A DNA stretch of 64,000 nt from GCA-2718815 sp963578105 (GTDB lineage Bacteria; Planctomycetota; Planctomycetia; Pirellulales; Pirellulaceae), in assembly GCA_963578105.1 (NCBI GenBank), contig CAUZBP010000010.1:1-64000 (forward strand). Direction: 5' to 3'. Both the position numbers and the translations under genes were made by a program. Under the pieces are notes generated by a model, which did not search any database, was not told the DNA's origin, and saw only the letters and a list, made by a program, of their open reading frames with translations. Positions 54,762 to 64,000 of the stretch are shown piece by piece. Position 1 is the first letter of the stretch, and each line of letters starts with the position of its first letter.

Positions 54762-56975
54762 ATGGAAACACTCCTGCCCAAACAGTCCATTGTGTTGCTG
54801 GGATTGGGTCACACCAACTCGCATGTGTTGCGGATGTGGCGCATGAAACCTCTGGCAGACACACAACTGGTCTGTGTCTCAAATTTTCCGGTGGCCACTT
54901 ACTCGGGAATGTTGCCGGGAGTTCTAGCGGGACAGTATTCGACGGACCGGATGAGCATCGACCTGGTACGACTGTGTGCTGCATCGGGTGCGCGGCTGAT
55001 CCAGGGCAATGTTACCGGACTCGACATTGCACAGCAGCAATTACTCTTTGACGACCGCCCCAGCCTGCCTTTCGATATCCTGTCCGTCGGGATCGGGTCG
55101 GTGCCAAGTAAAAGCGGTGTTGAGCTATTGGATGACACGGTATTGGCAATCAAGCCCATGCAAACTTTCCTGGAACGACTCATCAGCAGAATTCAAAGCT
55201 GGCGTGAGAAGGCAAGTTCCAAACTTTTCAAAGTCGTCGTCGTGGGTGCAGGAGCAGGTGGCGTCGAAATCACACTCTGCCTGCCGGCTCGGCTCCAATC
55301 CCTACTGGAGGATGTTCCATTCAGACTGACCCTGGTCCATTCGTCATCGCAAATTTTGTCGGGGTCGCTGCCTGGTACGGCCAGCCGAATCACCACCATC
55401 CTGGAAAACCGGGGGGTGGAGCTGCGCAGCAACACCCGCGTAAAAGACGTTACCAATTCACAGGTTACACTCGATTCCAACGAAGTTCTGGACGCTGACC
55501 TGGTCTTGTGGGCCACCGAAGCCTCGGGGCCTGCCATTCTTGAGAGGCTCGGCCTGCCTCTCGACGAGCGGGGGTTCTTACGGACGCAGGCGAATCTGCT
55601 TTCCACCAGCGGCAGTCCTGTTTTTGCAGTGGGTGATGCAGGGACGATCGAGGGAAACACATCACCCAAGGCAGGTGTCTATGCGGTTCGCCAGGGTCCG
55701 TTCCTGTGGGACAACCTGCAACGCTACCTGTCGGGTAAGCCGCTCCGCGATTATGTACCACAAGAGCACTTTCTAAAACTTCTGAATACAGGAGATGGCC
55801 GTTCGGTCGGCGAATACATGGGTTTGTCATTTGAAGGGGCCTGGTGCTGGTGGCTGAAGAATTACATCGATGAACGGTTCATGGACATGTATCAGGATTA
55901 CAGTCCCATGCCGATGACGACAGGACCTCGCGACGAATCTCCCGCCATGATGCGATGTGCCGGCTGCGGAGGTAAAGTCAGTGGTTCGGTGTTATCGCGA
56001 GTCCTCCAAAGGCTTGACATTCCTGCGCACAAAAATGTGTTATTGGGATTAGATCAGCCGGACGATGCCGCAATCATCCAAACCAATCAGGGAAATCCCG
56101 TTACAGTGACCGTAGACTTTTTTGCGGCACCGCTCGACGATCCGTACCTTGTAGGCCGGATTGCTGCACTGAACTCCGCCAGTGACGTGTTTGCCGTAGG
56201 AGCCAAGCCAATCGCCGCCCTGGCTTCCGCAAATCTACCCGTAGGCAATCCGCGCGCCCAGGAACAAGTGCTTTACGAGTTGCTGCAAGGATCTCTTGAA
56301 GAGTTCCGGCAAATGGGAGCCACCTTGGTAGGCGGACACACCATTGAAGGGCCTCGGCTGACCATTGGGTTCACGGTGCTGGCCGACCAGGGCAGCGCGG
56401 CAGCCCGTACCAAAGGCCGACTCCGGCAGGGCGATCGACTGGTGCTTACCAAACCCGTTGGGACAGGAGTGCTCCTGGCAGCTCACATGCGGGCCGCCTG
56501 CCGTGCGGAATGGATGCAGGTCTTGCTGCAGTCAATGCTGCACAGCAACGAGGCGGCTGCCCAACTGCTGGACAGGTACGACATTGCTGCCGTTACGGAT
56601 GTCACCGGTTTCGGCTTGGCGGGGCACTTGTTGGAAATGTTAAGAGCCACCGATGTCTCAGCGGTCATCGAACTTGAAAACATTCCCCTCCTGCCCGGCG
56701 CCAGGGAACTTTTTCAACAAGGTAAGGAAAGTACCCTGGCTCCCGCTAACCGGGCCACTGAAACGAACATTAGAATTCCTGAAAAAAAACGTGCCCTACC
56801 TGAATACAGCGCTTTATTCGATCCGCAGACGTCCGGTGGTTTACTCCTGGGGATCCCGGAAAAATACGTGGACGAAGTGCTTCAGGATTTGGGCCAACAG
56901 TCCGATCTCGAGACAGCCGTCGTGGGGCACGTGGTTGACAATCAATCCGATCTGGCAGGTATCCAGATCGTCTAG
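54762..56975 (+). CDS. selD: Flavoprotein NAD(P)H-oxidoreductase fused to selenide, water dikinase (SelD)
   Basis: A 737-residue two-part protein. Residues about 1-370 are a FAD-dependent pyridine-nucleotide oxidoreductase: SIVLLGLGHTNSHVLR at the start, VVVGAGAGGVEITLCL for the second nucleotide site and VFAVGDAGTIEG near the end. Residues about 390-737 are SelD: Cys402 and Lys405 in CAGCGGKVSG align with the catalytic Cys17 and Lys20 of E. coli SelD; SDVFAVGAKPIAALAS, VGGHTIEGP and FDPQTSGGLLLG follow. The catalytic residue is Cys, not selenocysteine. Such fusions are known from cyanobacteria and others; the flavoprotein may reduce selenium compounds for the kinase. No selA, selB or tRNA-Sec is in the window, so the use of selenophosphate (selenocysteine or selenouridine) cannot be told. 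Confidence 0.93.
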   Translation: METLLPKQSIVLLGLGHTNSHVLRMWRMKPLADTQLVCVSNFPVATYSGMLPGVLAGQYSTDRMSIDLVRLCAASGARLIQGNVTGLDIAQQQLLFDDRPSLPFDILSVGIGSVPSKSGVELLDDTVLAIKPMQTFLERLISRIQSWREKASSKLFKVVVVGAGAGGVEITLCLPARLQSLLEDVPFRLTLVHSSSQILSGSLPGTASRITTILENRGVELRSNTRVKDVTNSQVTLDSNEVLDADLVLWATEASGPAILERLGLPLDERGFLRTQANLLSTSGSPVFAVGDAGTIEGNTSPKAGVYAVRQGPFLWDNLQRYLSGKPLRDYVPQEHFLKLLNTGDGRSVGEYMGLSFEGAWCWWLKNYIDERFMDMYQDYSPMPMTTGPRDESPAMMRCAGCGGKVSGSVLSRVLQRLDIPAHKNVLLGLDQPDDAAIIQTNQGNPVTVTVDFFAAPLDDPYLVGRIAALNSASDVFAVGAKPIAALASANLPVGNPRAQEQVLYELLQGSLEEFRQMGATLVGGHTIEGPRLTIGFTVLADQGSAAARTKGRLRQGDRLVLTKPVGTGVLLAAHMRAACRAEWMQVLLQSMLHSNEAAAQLLDRYDIAAVTDVTGFGLAGHLLEMLRATDVSAVIELENIPLLPGARELFQQGKESTLAPANRATETNIRIPEKKRALPEYSALFDPQTSGGLLLGIPEKYVDEVLQDLGQQSDLETAVVGHVVDNQSDLAGIQIV

Positions 56976-56988
56976 AAAATCCTGTCGG

Positions 56989-57032
56989 GTTGTAGATCTT
57001 CTCGCCAGCGGTTGTAGATCTTCTCGCCAGCG
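56989..57032 (+). repeat. Two exact 22-bp tandem repeats
   Basis: A 22-base unit starting gttgtagatcttctcg occurs twice head to tail (56989-57010 and 57011-57032), directly after the SelD-fusion stop and in front of the convergent mutS end. There is no mismatch between copies. Confidence 0.9.
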
Positions 57033-57113
57033 ACAGTACAAGCGGAGTTTAGCGACCGTGCCCCGACCGGGCGGGTGGAGTGAGTGAACCCGTATTTTTC
57101 CAGCGTTGCCGTT

Positions 57114-59735
57114 TCACCGTGGCTTGGGCAGTGACTCGGTTGACAACTGCGTTTGCCACCGCTGCAACCGCTCGAGGGCTTCGAGCGGAGTCAAATCGTT
57201 GATCTTCTGTTCACGGATTTCGTCAAGAATCGGATGTTCTGCAACGCCAAAGAGTGTCAGTTGCAAACCTCCTGAAGACCGGGATTTGTCCGGCCTGGCA
57301 ATTTTAGGTCGACCTCGCTCGTCGAGGTGTTCGGCTTCCAATTGTGCCAGAATGTCCTTGGCCCGCTGGTTCACTTCGTCGGGCACACCGGCCAAACGTG
57401 CCACGTGAATTCCATAACTCTTGTCTGCCGCACCCGGAACAATTTTGTGTAAGAATATAACGTTGTCTTCCCACTCCTTGACAGAAACATTCAAGTTGGA
57501 AACCGATTCCAGACTGCGGTCCAAATCCGTCAGTTCATGGTAATGGGTGGCGAAAAGTGTGCGGCATCCGATACGGTCGTGAATGTACTCGATAATTGAC
57601 CAGGCCAGTGACATCCCGTCGAATGTACTGGTGCCACGGCCGATCTCATCGAGTATGACCAGACTGCGTTGACTAGCCATGTTGAGAATACGTGCTGTTT
57701 CGGTCATTTCCACCATGAAGGTACTCTGTCCCCGTGACAGTTCGTCACTCGCTCCGACTCTGGCAAAAATTGCGTCGGCAATTCCTACCCTTGCCTTCCG
57801 GGCCGGCACGAAACTTCCCATCTGCGCCATCAACGTGAGTAGGGCCACCTGTCGGATGTAAGTACTCTTTCCAGCCATGTTGGGACCGGTGATAATCTGT
57901 ATCGTTTCTCCTGTATCCATGACAATGTCATTGGGAACGAAGGTGCCTTGTGGCTCTAAAATGTCGAGAACAGGATGCCGGCCGTCTACAATTTCTAAAA
58001 CTGTTTCTTCAAGCAGGACCGGGCGACAGTAATTCCGGGACCGAGCCAGTTCAGCCAAGCCCGCCAACACATCCAACATTGCCAACACGACGGCCGTGGC
58101 CTGCAGCCTCCGGGTTGCAAGGCCAACGCTCTTACGTAATTCCAGGAACAGCTCGTATTCAAGATCCGTTGCCTTTTCGTCCGCCTGGAGTACCTTTTCC
58201 TCGTATTCCTTCAACTCCGGCGTGATGTAGCGTTCTGCATTTTTAAGAGTTTGTTTGCGAATGAAGTGCTGAGGAATCTTGTCGCGATGGGCGTTGGTGA
58301 CTTCGATGTAATACCCGAACACCTTGTTGTAGCCCACTTTCAAGCTGGGTATTCCCGCCTGATTCACCTGCTCGGCCTGATAATTTGCGATCCACTGCTT
58401 GCCTCCTGCTGCCAGTTCGCGCAGCGAGTCTAGCTCGCCATTGAATCCTGCACGGATGAAACCACCTTCCCTCGCCGCGAGAGGGCAATCATCCACCAGG
58501 GCTGCCTCCAGTTTGACTTGGATATCCGGGCAGAGATCCAATTCCCCTTCCAACTGCTTCAGGAGCTGACTATTCCGCGCAGAAAGCTGGTCCTTGATGC
58601 CGGGCAGCCGCTGTAGAGTACGGCCCACAAAGCTCAGATCGCGGGGACTGGCTCGACCCGTACTGACGCGGGCAACCAAGCGCTCCAGGTCGTAAACCTG
58701 TTTCAATTCGCGACCGATCTCGTGGGCCCACGATGCCTCACTCACCAGTTCTTCGATAGCGTCAAGCCTTTGATTGATTGCATTGAACTCGGTCAACGGG
58801 CTGTTGAGCCATTCGCCAAGCAACCGCGACCCCATCGGCGTAACGGTCCGGTCAAGTACCGCCAGCAACGATCCCTCGCGGTCACCGTCGCGGAGAGTAC
58901 GCGTCAGCTCCAGACTCCGCCGGGTCGCTTGATCGATCTCAAGCTGCTGACCGGCACGATACGGCAACAACCGGTCAATGTGGCACAGCGACGACTTCTG
59001 TGTCTCATGAAGGTATTCCAGAACCGCTCCGGCAGCACAAATTGCCAACGTGTCCTGTTCTTCAAATCCAAACCCTTCTAACGTGAGCGTGCCGAACTGT
59101 TTCGACAATATTTCGATGGACGTGTCATAGCTGAAGGACCACTCGGGGCGTCGGGTCAACATCACTCGGTCGCTCAAGGCGAAATGTTCGCTGCTTTCGC
59201 CCTCGGCCAGCAGGCACTCCGATGGCCCGATTCGGGCCAGTTCATCCGCTACCCGGTGGGCCGATAGACTCGCGGCCAGGAATCGACCTGTCGACAATTC
59301 CAACCAAGCCAACCCGAATGTCGTCTTTCCGTCACCAGCCACGCAGGCCGTTAAAAAATTGCTTTCCCGTGGGTCCAGAAGTGCTTCGTCAGTGACGGTT
59401 CCCGGTGACACAACGCGCGTCACCTCGCGGCGCACCAACCCCTTGGCTTGACGTGGATCTTCAACTTGTTCGCAGACAGCAACGCGACAACCTTTTTTGA
59501 TCAGCTTACCCAGATAACCGTCCAACTGATGATGTGGAAAACCTGCCATGGGTATCGGATTCTCACCCTTATCACGGCTGGTCAGTGTCAGACCAAGAAT
59601 CCGGGCTGCCGTCTTGGCATCTTCGAAAAACAGTTCATAAAAGTCCCCCATGCGGAAGAAAAGCAGCGCATCACCACAGGCGGACCTCGCGTCATGGTAT
59701 TGCTGCATCATCGGGGACATACCGTTTTTGACCAT
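57114..59735 (-). CDS. mutS: DNA mismatch repair protein MutS
   Basis: About 873 residues from the ATG at 59735; the frame extends to 59813 and an ATG at 59720 is another possible start. The mismatch-binding domain begins with the FYELF motif (FRMGDFYELF). The connector and lever domains follow, and the ATPase carries Walker A GPNMAGKSTYIRQ, the signature DELSRGQSTFMVEM and Walker B LVILDEIGRGTSTFDG. The tail includes LTPLEALERLQRW, the common MutS C-terminal motif. It recognises mispairs and starts repair with MutL, which is not in the window. Standalone gene, convergent with the SelD fusion. Confidence 0.98.
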   Translation of the reverse strand: MVKNGMSPMMQQYHDARSACGDALLFFRMGDFYELFFEDAKTAARILGLTLTSRDKGENPIPMAGFPHHQLDGYLGKLIKKGCRVAVCEQVEDPRQAKGLVRREVTRVVSPGTVTDEALLDPRESNFLTACVAGDGKTTFGLAWLELSTGRFLAASLSAHRVADELARIGPSECLLAEGESSEHFALSDRVMLTRRPEWSFSYDTSIEILSKQFGTLTLEGFGFEEQDTLAICAAGAVLEYLHETQKSSLCHIDRLLPYRAGQQLEIDQATRRSLELTRTLRDGDREGSLLAVLDRTVTPMGSRLLGEWLNSPLTEFNAINQRLDAIEELVSEASWAHEIGRELKQVYDLERLVARVSTGRASPRDLSFVGRTLQRLPGIKDQLSARNSQLLKQLEGELDLCPDIQVKLEAALVDDCPLAAREGGFIRAGFNGELDSLRELAAGGKQWIANYQAEQVNQAGIPSLKVGYNKVFGYYIEVTNAHRDKIPQHFIRKQTLKNAERYITPELKEYEEKVLQADEKATDLEYELFLELRKSVGLATRRLQATAVVLAMLDVLAGLAELARSRNYCRPVLLEETVLEIVDGRHPVLDILEPQGTFVPNDIVMDTGETIQIITGPNMAGKSTYIRQVALLTLMAQMGSFVPARKARVGIADAIFARVGASDELSRGQSTFMVEMTETARILNMASQRSLVILDEIGRGTSTFDGMSLAWSIIEYIHDRIGCRTLFATHYHELTDLDRSLESVSNLNVSVKEWEDNVIFLHKIVPGAADKSYGIHVARLAGVPDEVNQRAKDILAQLEAEHLDERGRPKIARPDKSRSSGGLQLTLFGVAEHPILDEIREQKINDLTPLEALERLQRWQTQLSTESLPKPR

Positions 59736-59852
59736 AGTCCGCCATGCTAGCAAGGCGCGGCAACTGATGGGAGGGGAGGAAACTGGCGGTGGCAGGTGAG
59801 TGTCAAACGGCACTCATCCAAAGGCACGCAGGAACTTCGGAGAGGGTGCCTT

Positions 59853-59910
59853 CGTCACAGGGTCGGGTCAAGGTCCCCGCTGCTCTTCCGGCTCTGTTCC
59901 GTCCCTGTGA
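59853..59910 (-). repeat. Inverted repeat upstream of mutS
   Basis: Perfect 9-bp arms gtcacaggg (59853-59861) and ccctgtgac (59902-59910) enclose 40 bases. A smaller pair (aggcac at 59821 and gtgcct at 59845) overlaps the region. It lies downstream of fliG and upstream of mutS, so it could be the fliG terminator or part of the mutS leader; no T-run was seen. Confidence 0.4.
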
Positions 59911-60003
59911 CCTGGGGTGGCGTTGAAGGTTTTAATTTCCGAGTTCCGCCACCAAATTCGCCTAATCCATCATGATCTTCAATCCAGAAAGAGAACCACG
60001 ATG

Positions 60004-61005
60004 CTATGCGACATACTCTTCTGGTCCGACAGAAGGCTGTAGCCTCAACAATCCGGCGTCTTCCAGTCCCCGAATGATATCTACAATTTGCCGTTGCTCA
60101 GACTCCACTTCCGAACGTCGAACGGGGCCCAGAAAAGCTAATTCTTCTACCAACTTTCCTGAGGCCTGTTTGGACAAGTTGCTGAAAATCTTTTCTTTGA
60201 GTTCGTCACTGGAACCTTTCAAGGCAATGGCCCACTGAGAAACATCGGAATGTTTCAACACCAGTTGAATGTCCCCCTCCGCCAAATGGACAATATCTTC
60301 GAAGGCAAACATCAGGCGGCGAATTTCCTCGACCAGTTCCGGCGACTCTTCCTCCAGATGATCAAGGGCGTGGTCTGTAGCCCGGTTAGTGAGGTTGAGA
60401 ATCTTCGCCACACGGAAAACGCCTCCCGTCGCCTCGCAGGATCCGTCCAGAATGCATGCCATGCGACTTTTTAAACCACGTTCCACTTCTGCAACGATTT
60501 CGTAACTTACCGGATTCATTGTAGCAATCCGGCAAATAATGGTAATTTGCATCTCAAGCGGTAGTCCAGCCAAGACGTCCGCTCCATAGGAAGGAGTCAA
60601 ACACGAGAGGATCAGAGCAATGGTTTGGGGATGCTCATCCGTCAGGAACCTCAACAGGTCCTGTGTTTTGATCTGCTGGAGGAATCCAAAGGGTACCGCT
60701 CCAACTGATTGTCGCAGGTTATCGATCGTTGCGTTAGCGTCAGTAGTCAGGCCCTCTGCCACCATCCGTTGTGCCAGGTCGATTCCTCCCCGACCCGTCC
60801 CCGCGCCTGGAGAACTCGATTTTGCAAACTCATAGATCGTACTTTTCTGTTCTTCGTTCGAGATATGTTGGACGTTGGCAATTTCAAGAGAAACCGCTTC
60901 CAACTGCCCGGACCCCAATTGACTCACCACCTGGCCCGCCTCTTCATGCGGCAGGCTCATCAGCAAGACAGCGGCTTTGCGTCGACTCGAGTTATTGCTT
61001 GTCAT
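60004..61005 (-). CDS. fliG: Flagellar motor switch protein FliG
   Basis: 333 residues, the normal length. The N-terminal domain starts RRKAAVLLMSLPHEEAGQVVSQL; the middle domain has EHPQTIALILSCLTPSYGADVL; the C-terminal domain has MFAFEDIVHLAEGDIQLVLKHSDVSQW, ALKGSSDELKEKIFSNLSKQA and GPVRRSEVESEQRQIV, which hold the charged residues that meet the stator. FliG is the rotor part of the flagellar C ring. No other flagellar genes are in the window, so it is isolated from the usual cluster. Confidence 0.97.
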   Translation of the reverse strand: MTSNNSSRRKAAVLLMSLPHEEAGQVVSQLGSGQLEAVSLEIANVQHISNEEQKSTIYEFAKSSSPGAGTGRGGIDLAQRMVAEGLTTDANATIDNLRQSVGAVPFGFLQQIKTQDLLRFLTDEHPQTIALILSCLTPSYGADVLAGLPLEMQITIICRIATMNPVSYEIVAEVERGLKSRMACILDGSCEATGGVFRVAKILNLTNRATDHALDHLEEESPELVEEIRRLMFAFEDIVHLAEGDIQLVLKHSDVSQWAIALKGSSDELKEKIFSNLSKQASGKLVEELAFLGPVRRSEVESEQRQIVDIIRGLEDAGLLRLQPSVGPEEYVA

Positions 61006-61468
61006 GTTAACAGTCCAAAAAGATGCTAGCGTGAGCGTCGCCGACCTGGTCCGTGTCGGCTCGGCGCTTATCGACCTGAAGAGTGCACAACTTCAACAAA
61101 AATGGAACGCCGTAACGATTAACTCTTTGTTGATCTTCACTTCAAACGCCTATCACCAGAAGAAATTTTGAGTTCGGAAATCAGACCTGTCCCGCCTCCG
61201 GAATCGTCAGAGAGTTGTGAAACATTAAGGTGCTTCGATGTCCATTTATTGACACGGCTGACTGGACGCCTTCATTCACTGAAGTAAAATGTAAGTAGAC
61301 TTTTTGTAGCGATTGAAACAGACACTACACTGGTGAACTCCTCGGTAAATATTTTTGATGGTTTCCCCTATGCCTGGCTTGGTGAGGGAAGCACCTCGAC
61401 GTACGCTGCACGTTGTTCCCGCAACAGTTGCACAAATTTCCAAGGACTGACTTCTGGCGACCTCTGCC
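61006..61468. other. Intergenic region, divergent, no gene seen
   Basis: 463 bases between fliG and the HD-domain gene. A TTGACA at 61249-61254 points rightward but the expected -10 position is poor (tcattc), so a promoter is only possible. AT-rich sequence around 61285-61310. Confidence 0.35.
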
Positions 61469-62197
61469 ATGAAACCCTCAAAACTTCGGCGGCAAATCAC
61501 CTTGATTGCTGCCCGTTTAATCTACGAGCGGCAGGAATCCAAATTCTTTCGCGCCCGAAACCAGGCCGCACGCATCGTGTCGAAGACACGAGTGCAGGCA
61601 TTCGACTTACCGACCAATGAAGAGATCCGAGCTGAGGTCCGCTCGCTGGTCGAGAAATCGACCTTGGAAAACCCCGCAGACGCGGCATCTGACTCTTGGA
61701 ATCAGGTTTTGGCAGACAAGTCACCCGTTACAGATCGCTTCCGGGTTTACCGGTCATTACTTCTTCCGTTGGAAGATGTGAAACAATCGCCCAAAAATCA
61801 CCCGGAAGGAGATGCCCTGTACCACAGCTTACAGGTTTATGATTTGGCACGCGAACATGTGGCCTACGACGAAGAATTTCTCCTGGCGGCCCTGTTGCAC
61901 GACGTCGGCAAAGCCATTGACTCCCGGGACCGTGTGAACAGCGGTTTGCAAGCTCTAGGAGAAACAATTACTGAACGGACCGCTTGGTTCATCGGACATC
62001 ACGCGGACGCACAGGCGCTGCGGAACGGAAGCCTGGGAGTTCGTGCTAAAAGACGTTTGCAGGAATCTGAAGATTACGACGAATTAATTCTTCTGGAACA
62101 ACTCGACCGTGAAGGTCGCCGCTCAGGATTTTTCGTACCCGATGTCGACGAGGCGTTAGAGTACATTCAGTCACTGGAAGAATCATTCGAAAGTTGA
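61469..62197 (+). CDS. HD-domain protein
   Basis: 242 residues. The metal-binding signature is visible: HPEGDALYHSLQVYDLAR with His119, and ALLHDVGKAID with the His144-Asp145 pair. The form HPEGDxxxHSL resembles the HD domain found attached to CCA-adding enzymes, and GHHADAQALRNG also fits that set. No nucleotidyltransferase domain is present, so it is probably a free-standing phosphohydrolase of unknown substrate. The first 50 residues are basic. Confidence 0.8.
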   Translation: MKPSKLRRQITLIAARLIYERQESKFFRARNQAARIVSKTRVQAFDLPTNEEIRAEVRSLVEKSTLENPADAASDSWNQVLADKSPVTDRFRVYRSLLLPLEDVKQSPKNHPEGDALYHSLQVYDLAREHVAYDEEFLLAALLHDVGKAIDSRDRVNSGLQALGETITERTAWFIGHHADAQALRNGSLGVRAKRRLQESEDYDELILLEQLDREGRRSGFFVPDVDEALEYIQSLEESFES

Positions 62198-62238
62198 TCG
62201 GTCACCATCAACTCAGCCGTTACGTGTCAATTCGTCAG

Positions 62239-63183
62239 TCACTGATCTTCAGACTTCCAGGAGAAAGATCCAGTCTTACTGCTGGATAAAATCACGTCCA
62301 GTTGCTTCTGTTCAAATGGAATGCCAAAAACTTCAATAAGGCCTCGTAGTGTGTCGGGACGCACCGTATCGGTTTCCCCAAAAGCCGTTTGGGCGGCGTA
62401 CGTAACCTCAAACTGGCGACGAACTTCTTCCATCTTCGACCACATCATCAATGGATTTTCGGCAGCCACACTGAACCCATGAGTACCCCAGACTACGACG
62501 GCAAAACCTTCCGGTTGCTTGACTCGCTTCGCTTCAGCACCCAAGTGCCGACCGAATGTCGGATTGCCAGGCACTGCCTCTTCCAAGTACCCGTACTGTT
62601 TCACGTAATCCACTTCCAGAAAACAGGCCAAGGAGTCGTTGAGTGACTTCACATCCACCTTCACCCCCCTACCCTGCATGGTCGCACTCAGTTCACACAA
62701 ATGGCCGTGACCGCTGGCGGGTAGTTCCGTCTGATCCATCTGCTCAATGTGACAAAAAATTTCACTGGTTGCCTGGGGTGCGCCCCACAATGGTTCATAG
62801 GTTCGTCCATCCTCACTGATTTCATAAACGCCAATCAAGCGTCGCGGATCATAATCCGCAATCCCCAGTGGCTGCTTTGCAGAAGTACAAACCACGAACC
62901 GGCCTCGAAAGCTGTCTGGCGTCCGGTAATCATGCGCGAACCCCTTCTTCCCCGGCGAGTCTCGCTTCATCTGTTTGTATGCTTCTGGTGGACCAGGCAG
63001 TAACAAAGCCGCATTGCCCGAATTTCCCGGGTTGAATGTCGAGCCGAACATTTTAGCACACGTGTGTTGAAAATCTGCCATTTCAGGCGCGAGCTGTTTA
63101 CCCATGCCCTGGAATTCCCAATACAAGGACGAACGTTCATGTTCTGACAAGGCCAAGTACTGCTGCAGCATCTCATTCATCAT
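62239..63183 (-). CDS. Unknown protein
   Basis: 314 residues, no signal peptide or membrane segment. I do not recognise the family. Visible traits: helical start (MLQQYLALSEHERSSLYWEFQ), a stretch with ADYDPRRLIGVYEISEDGRTYEPLWG, and SGHGHLCELSATMQGRGVKVDV. It is convergent with the HD-domain gene, ending about 40 bases from it. An upstream Met-Met start at 63183 is the only reasonable one. Confidence 0.7.
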   Translation of the reverse strand: MMNEMLQQYLALSEHERSSLYWEFQGMGKQLAPEMADFQHTCAKMFGSTFNPGNSGNAALLLPGPPEAYKQMKRDSPGKKGFAHDYRTPDSFRGRFVVCTSAKQPLGIADYDPRRLIGVYEISEDGRTYEPLWGAPQATSEIFCHIEQMDQTELPASGHGHLCELSATMQGRGVKVDVKSLNDSLACFLEVDYVKQYGYLEEAVPGNPTFGRHLGAEAKRVKQPEGFAVVVWGTHGFSVAAENPLMMWSKMEEVRRQFEVTYAAQTAFGETDTVRPDTLRGLIEVFGIPFEQKQLDVILSSSKTGSFSWKSEDQ

Positions 63184-63463
63184 CAGTAAACTTCTTAGTT
63201 CTTTTCAAGTATTTGTTGCCCGCTGTCACGCAACCATTGCGAACTTATCACATTCACCTGAACATCTCAGGCGAACTGCGTCAAGCTGACGATGGAGCCC
63301 TTTCTCCAATTCCGCGGACAGCCTCCAATCAGCGACTCTTTACAATCCACTCCTGTGTGGCGAACCGGCCGGTTCACCTAAAGATTCATCGTCACCCAGG
63401 TGAGGACGCGTGGAAAATTCCGCACCGCTTCTTCCTGGCGAACGAAAGAAGTACAATCAATCC

Positions 63464-64000
63464 ATGACTCGCTCAGATCCGGACCCGTTTCATTTTCTAC
63501 GAACAATTGGTGTACCTGATTACCTCCGCGCTATGAATGAATCAGAACCTGTGGTGTGCGACCAGGCGTCGAATGTCCAGCCACGGTTTAATGCACACAT
63601 TCATTTACCCCCAAATTTCTCGGCATTTGAAACCGTCCAGCAAGCAGTCGATCTGGCAGACTCGCAAGGAGTCAGCGTCCTCGGCGTTAGTAATTACTAC
63701 GACTACTCGGTTTACGAGGACTTTGCTCGCCGCGTCCACACCTGCGGTATCTTCCCGTTGTTCGGACTAGAAATTATTTGCCTCGACGATCAACTTCGTG
63801 ACGCGGGGATCAAGGTAAATGACCCCGGCAACCCGGGAAAATTCTACGTCTGTGGTAAAGGGATCACTCGCTTTGGCCAAACGCCCACGAACCAAATGAG
63901 TGACGAAGCATCGAGGTTGCTCGACAAAATCCGTTGTAACGACTCGACACGGATGTCAAAAATGGTTGAGCGTTTGGACCAAACATTCAGCACGCACAGT
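63464..64000 (+). CDS. PHP-domain-like protein, partial (C-terminus outside window)
   Basis: An open frame of 179 codons from the ATG at 63464 runs off the right edge. RFNAHIHLPPNF (His45, His47) looks like the first HxH metal motif of PHP or amidohydrolase proteins, and ADSQGVSVLGVSNYYDY followed by PLFGLEIICLD matches the next two strands, with a Glu where PHP proteins keep a metal ligand. The assignment is by this partial pattern only. The function of planctomycete relatives is not known to me. Confidence 0.6.
   Translation, partial: MTRSDPDPFHFLRTIGVPDYLRAMNESEPVVCDQASNVQPRFNAHIHLPPNFSAFETVQQAVDLADSQGVSVLGVSNYYDYSVYEDFARRVHTCGIFPLFGLEIICLDDQLRDAGIKVNDPGNPGKFYVCGKGITRFGQTPTNQMSDEASRLLDKIRCNDSTRMSKMVERLDQTFSTHS

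Noticed and set aside
55956..55976. Possible selenocysteine at the SelD active site
   Set aside because: The codon at the catalytic position is TGC (Cys402), not TGA.
1..64000. CRISPR arrays, tRNA or rRNA genes, transposases
   Set aside because: None found by eye; the only tandem repeats are short (5, 9 and 22 bases) and lack spacer structure, and no transposase motifs appear.

Overview
The window looks like chromosomal DNA of a planctomycete (phylum Planctomycetota). Evidence: paired PSCyt1/DUF1549/DUF1553 and DUF1501 genes, several Tat-targeted Gfo/Idh/MocA oxidoreductases, DUF1080, DUF1028 and DUF4091 proteins, short-dockerin PEP-CTERM proteins, and long secreted proteins in loosely packed single genes. 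I cannot fix the genus. No tRNA, rRNA, CRISPR array or insertion sequence was recognised.

Layout. (1) 1-9239: a lipid-polyketide locus. A fatty acyl-AMP ligase fused to a carrier protein overlaps a type I polyketide synthase (KS-AT-DH, running off the left edge) on the minus strand; divergent from them lie a phosphopantetheinyl transferase and an MMPL/RND exporter. (2) 9696-18261: a PEP-CTERM protein with two retropepsin-like motifs, a YihY/BrkB membrane protein, and a PSD1-DUF1501 pair. (3) 18274-27846: a GNAT acetyltransferase, two Tat Gfo/Idh/MocA oxidoreductases, a compact NagA-like deacetylase, a conspicuously GC-rich DUF4091-HEAT protein and a two-domain DUF1080 protein. (4) 28074-34240: a tightly packed plus-strand operon (Gfo/Idh/MocA, LRR protein, six-hairpin glycosidase-like protein, tiny ORF, second Gfo/Idh/MocA, phytanoyl-CoA dioxygenase family protein), apparently for carbohydrate turnover. 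(5) 34244-42380: HspQ-like protein, M19 dipeptidase, lone DUF1501 protein, an unknown secreted protein, a CopZ-type iron-sulfur protein, a trypsin-like PEP-CTERM protein and a DUF1028 protein. (6) 42646-56975: an RND efflux adaptor and pump, two tandem ceramidase-like proteins, a PQQ-type propeller, a sodium/solute symporter and a flavoprotein-SelD fusion. (7) 57114-64000: MutS, FliG, an HD-domain protein, an unknown protein and the start of a PHP-like protein at the right edge.

The most coherent system is the left-hand one: ligase, carrier, synthase, activating transferase and exporter form a set comparable in logic to mycobacterial FAAL/PKS/MmpL lipid loci. The operon at 28-34 kb is the second. 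The double-motif aspartic-protease-like PEP-CTERM protein is the most unusual single gene. All assignments are from reading motifs by eye; no database search was possible.
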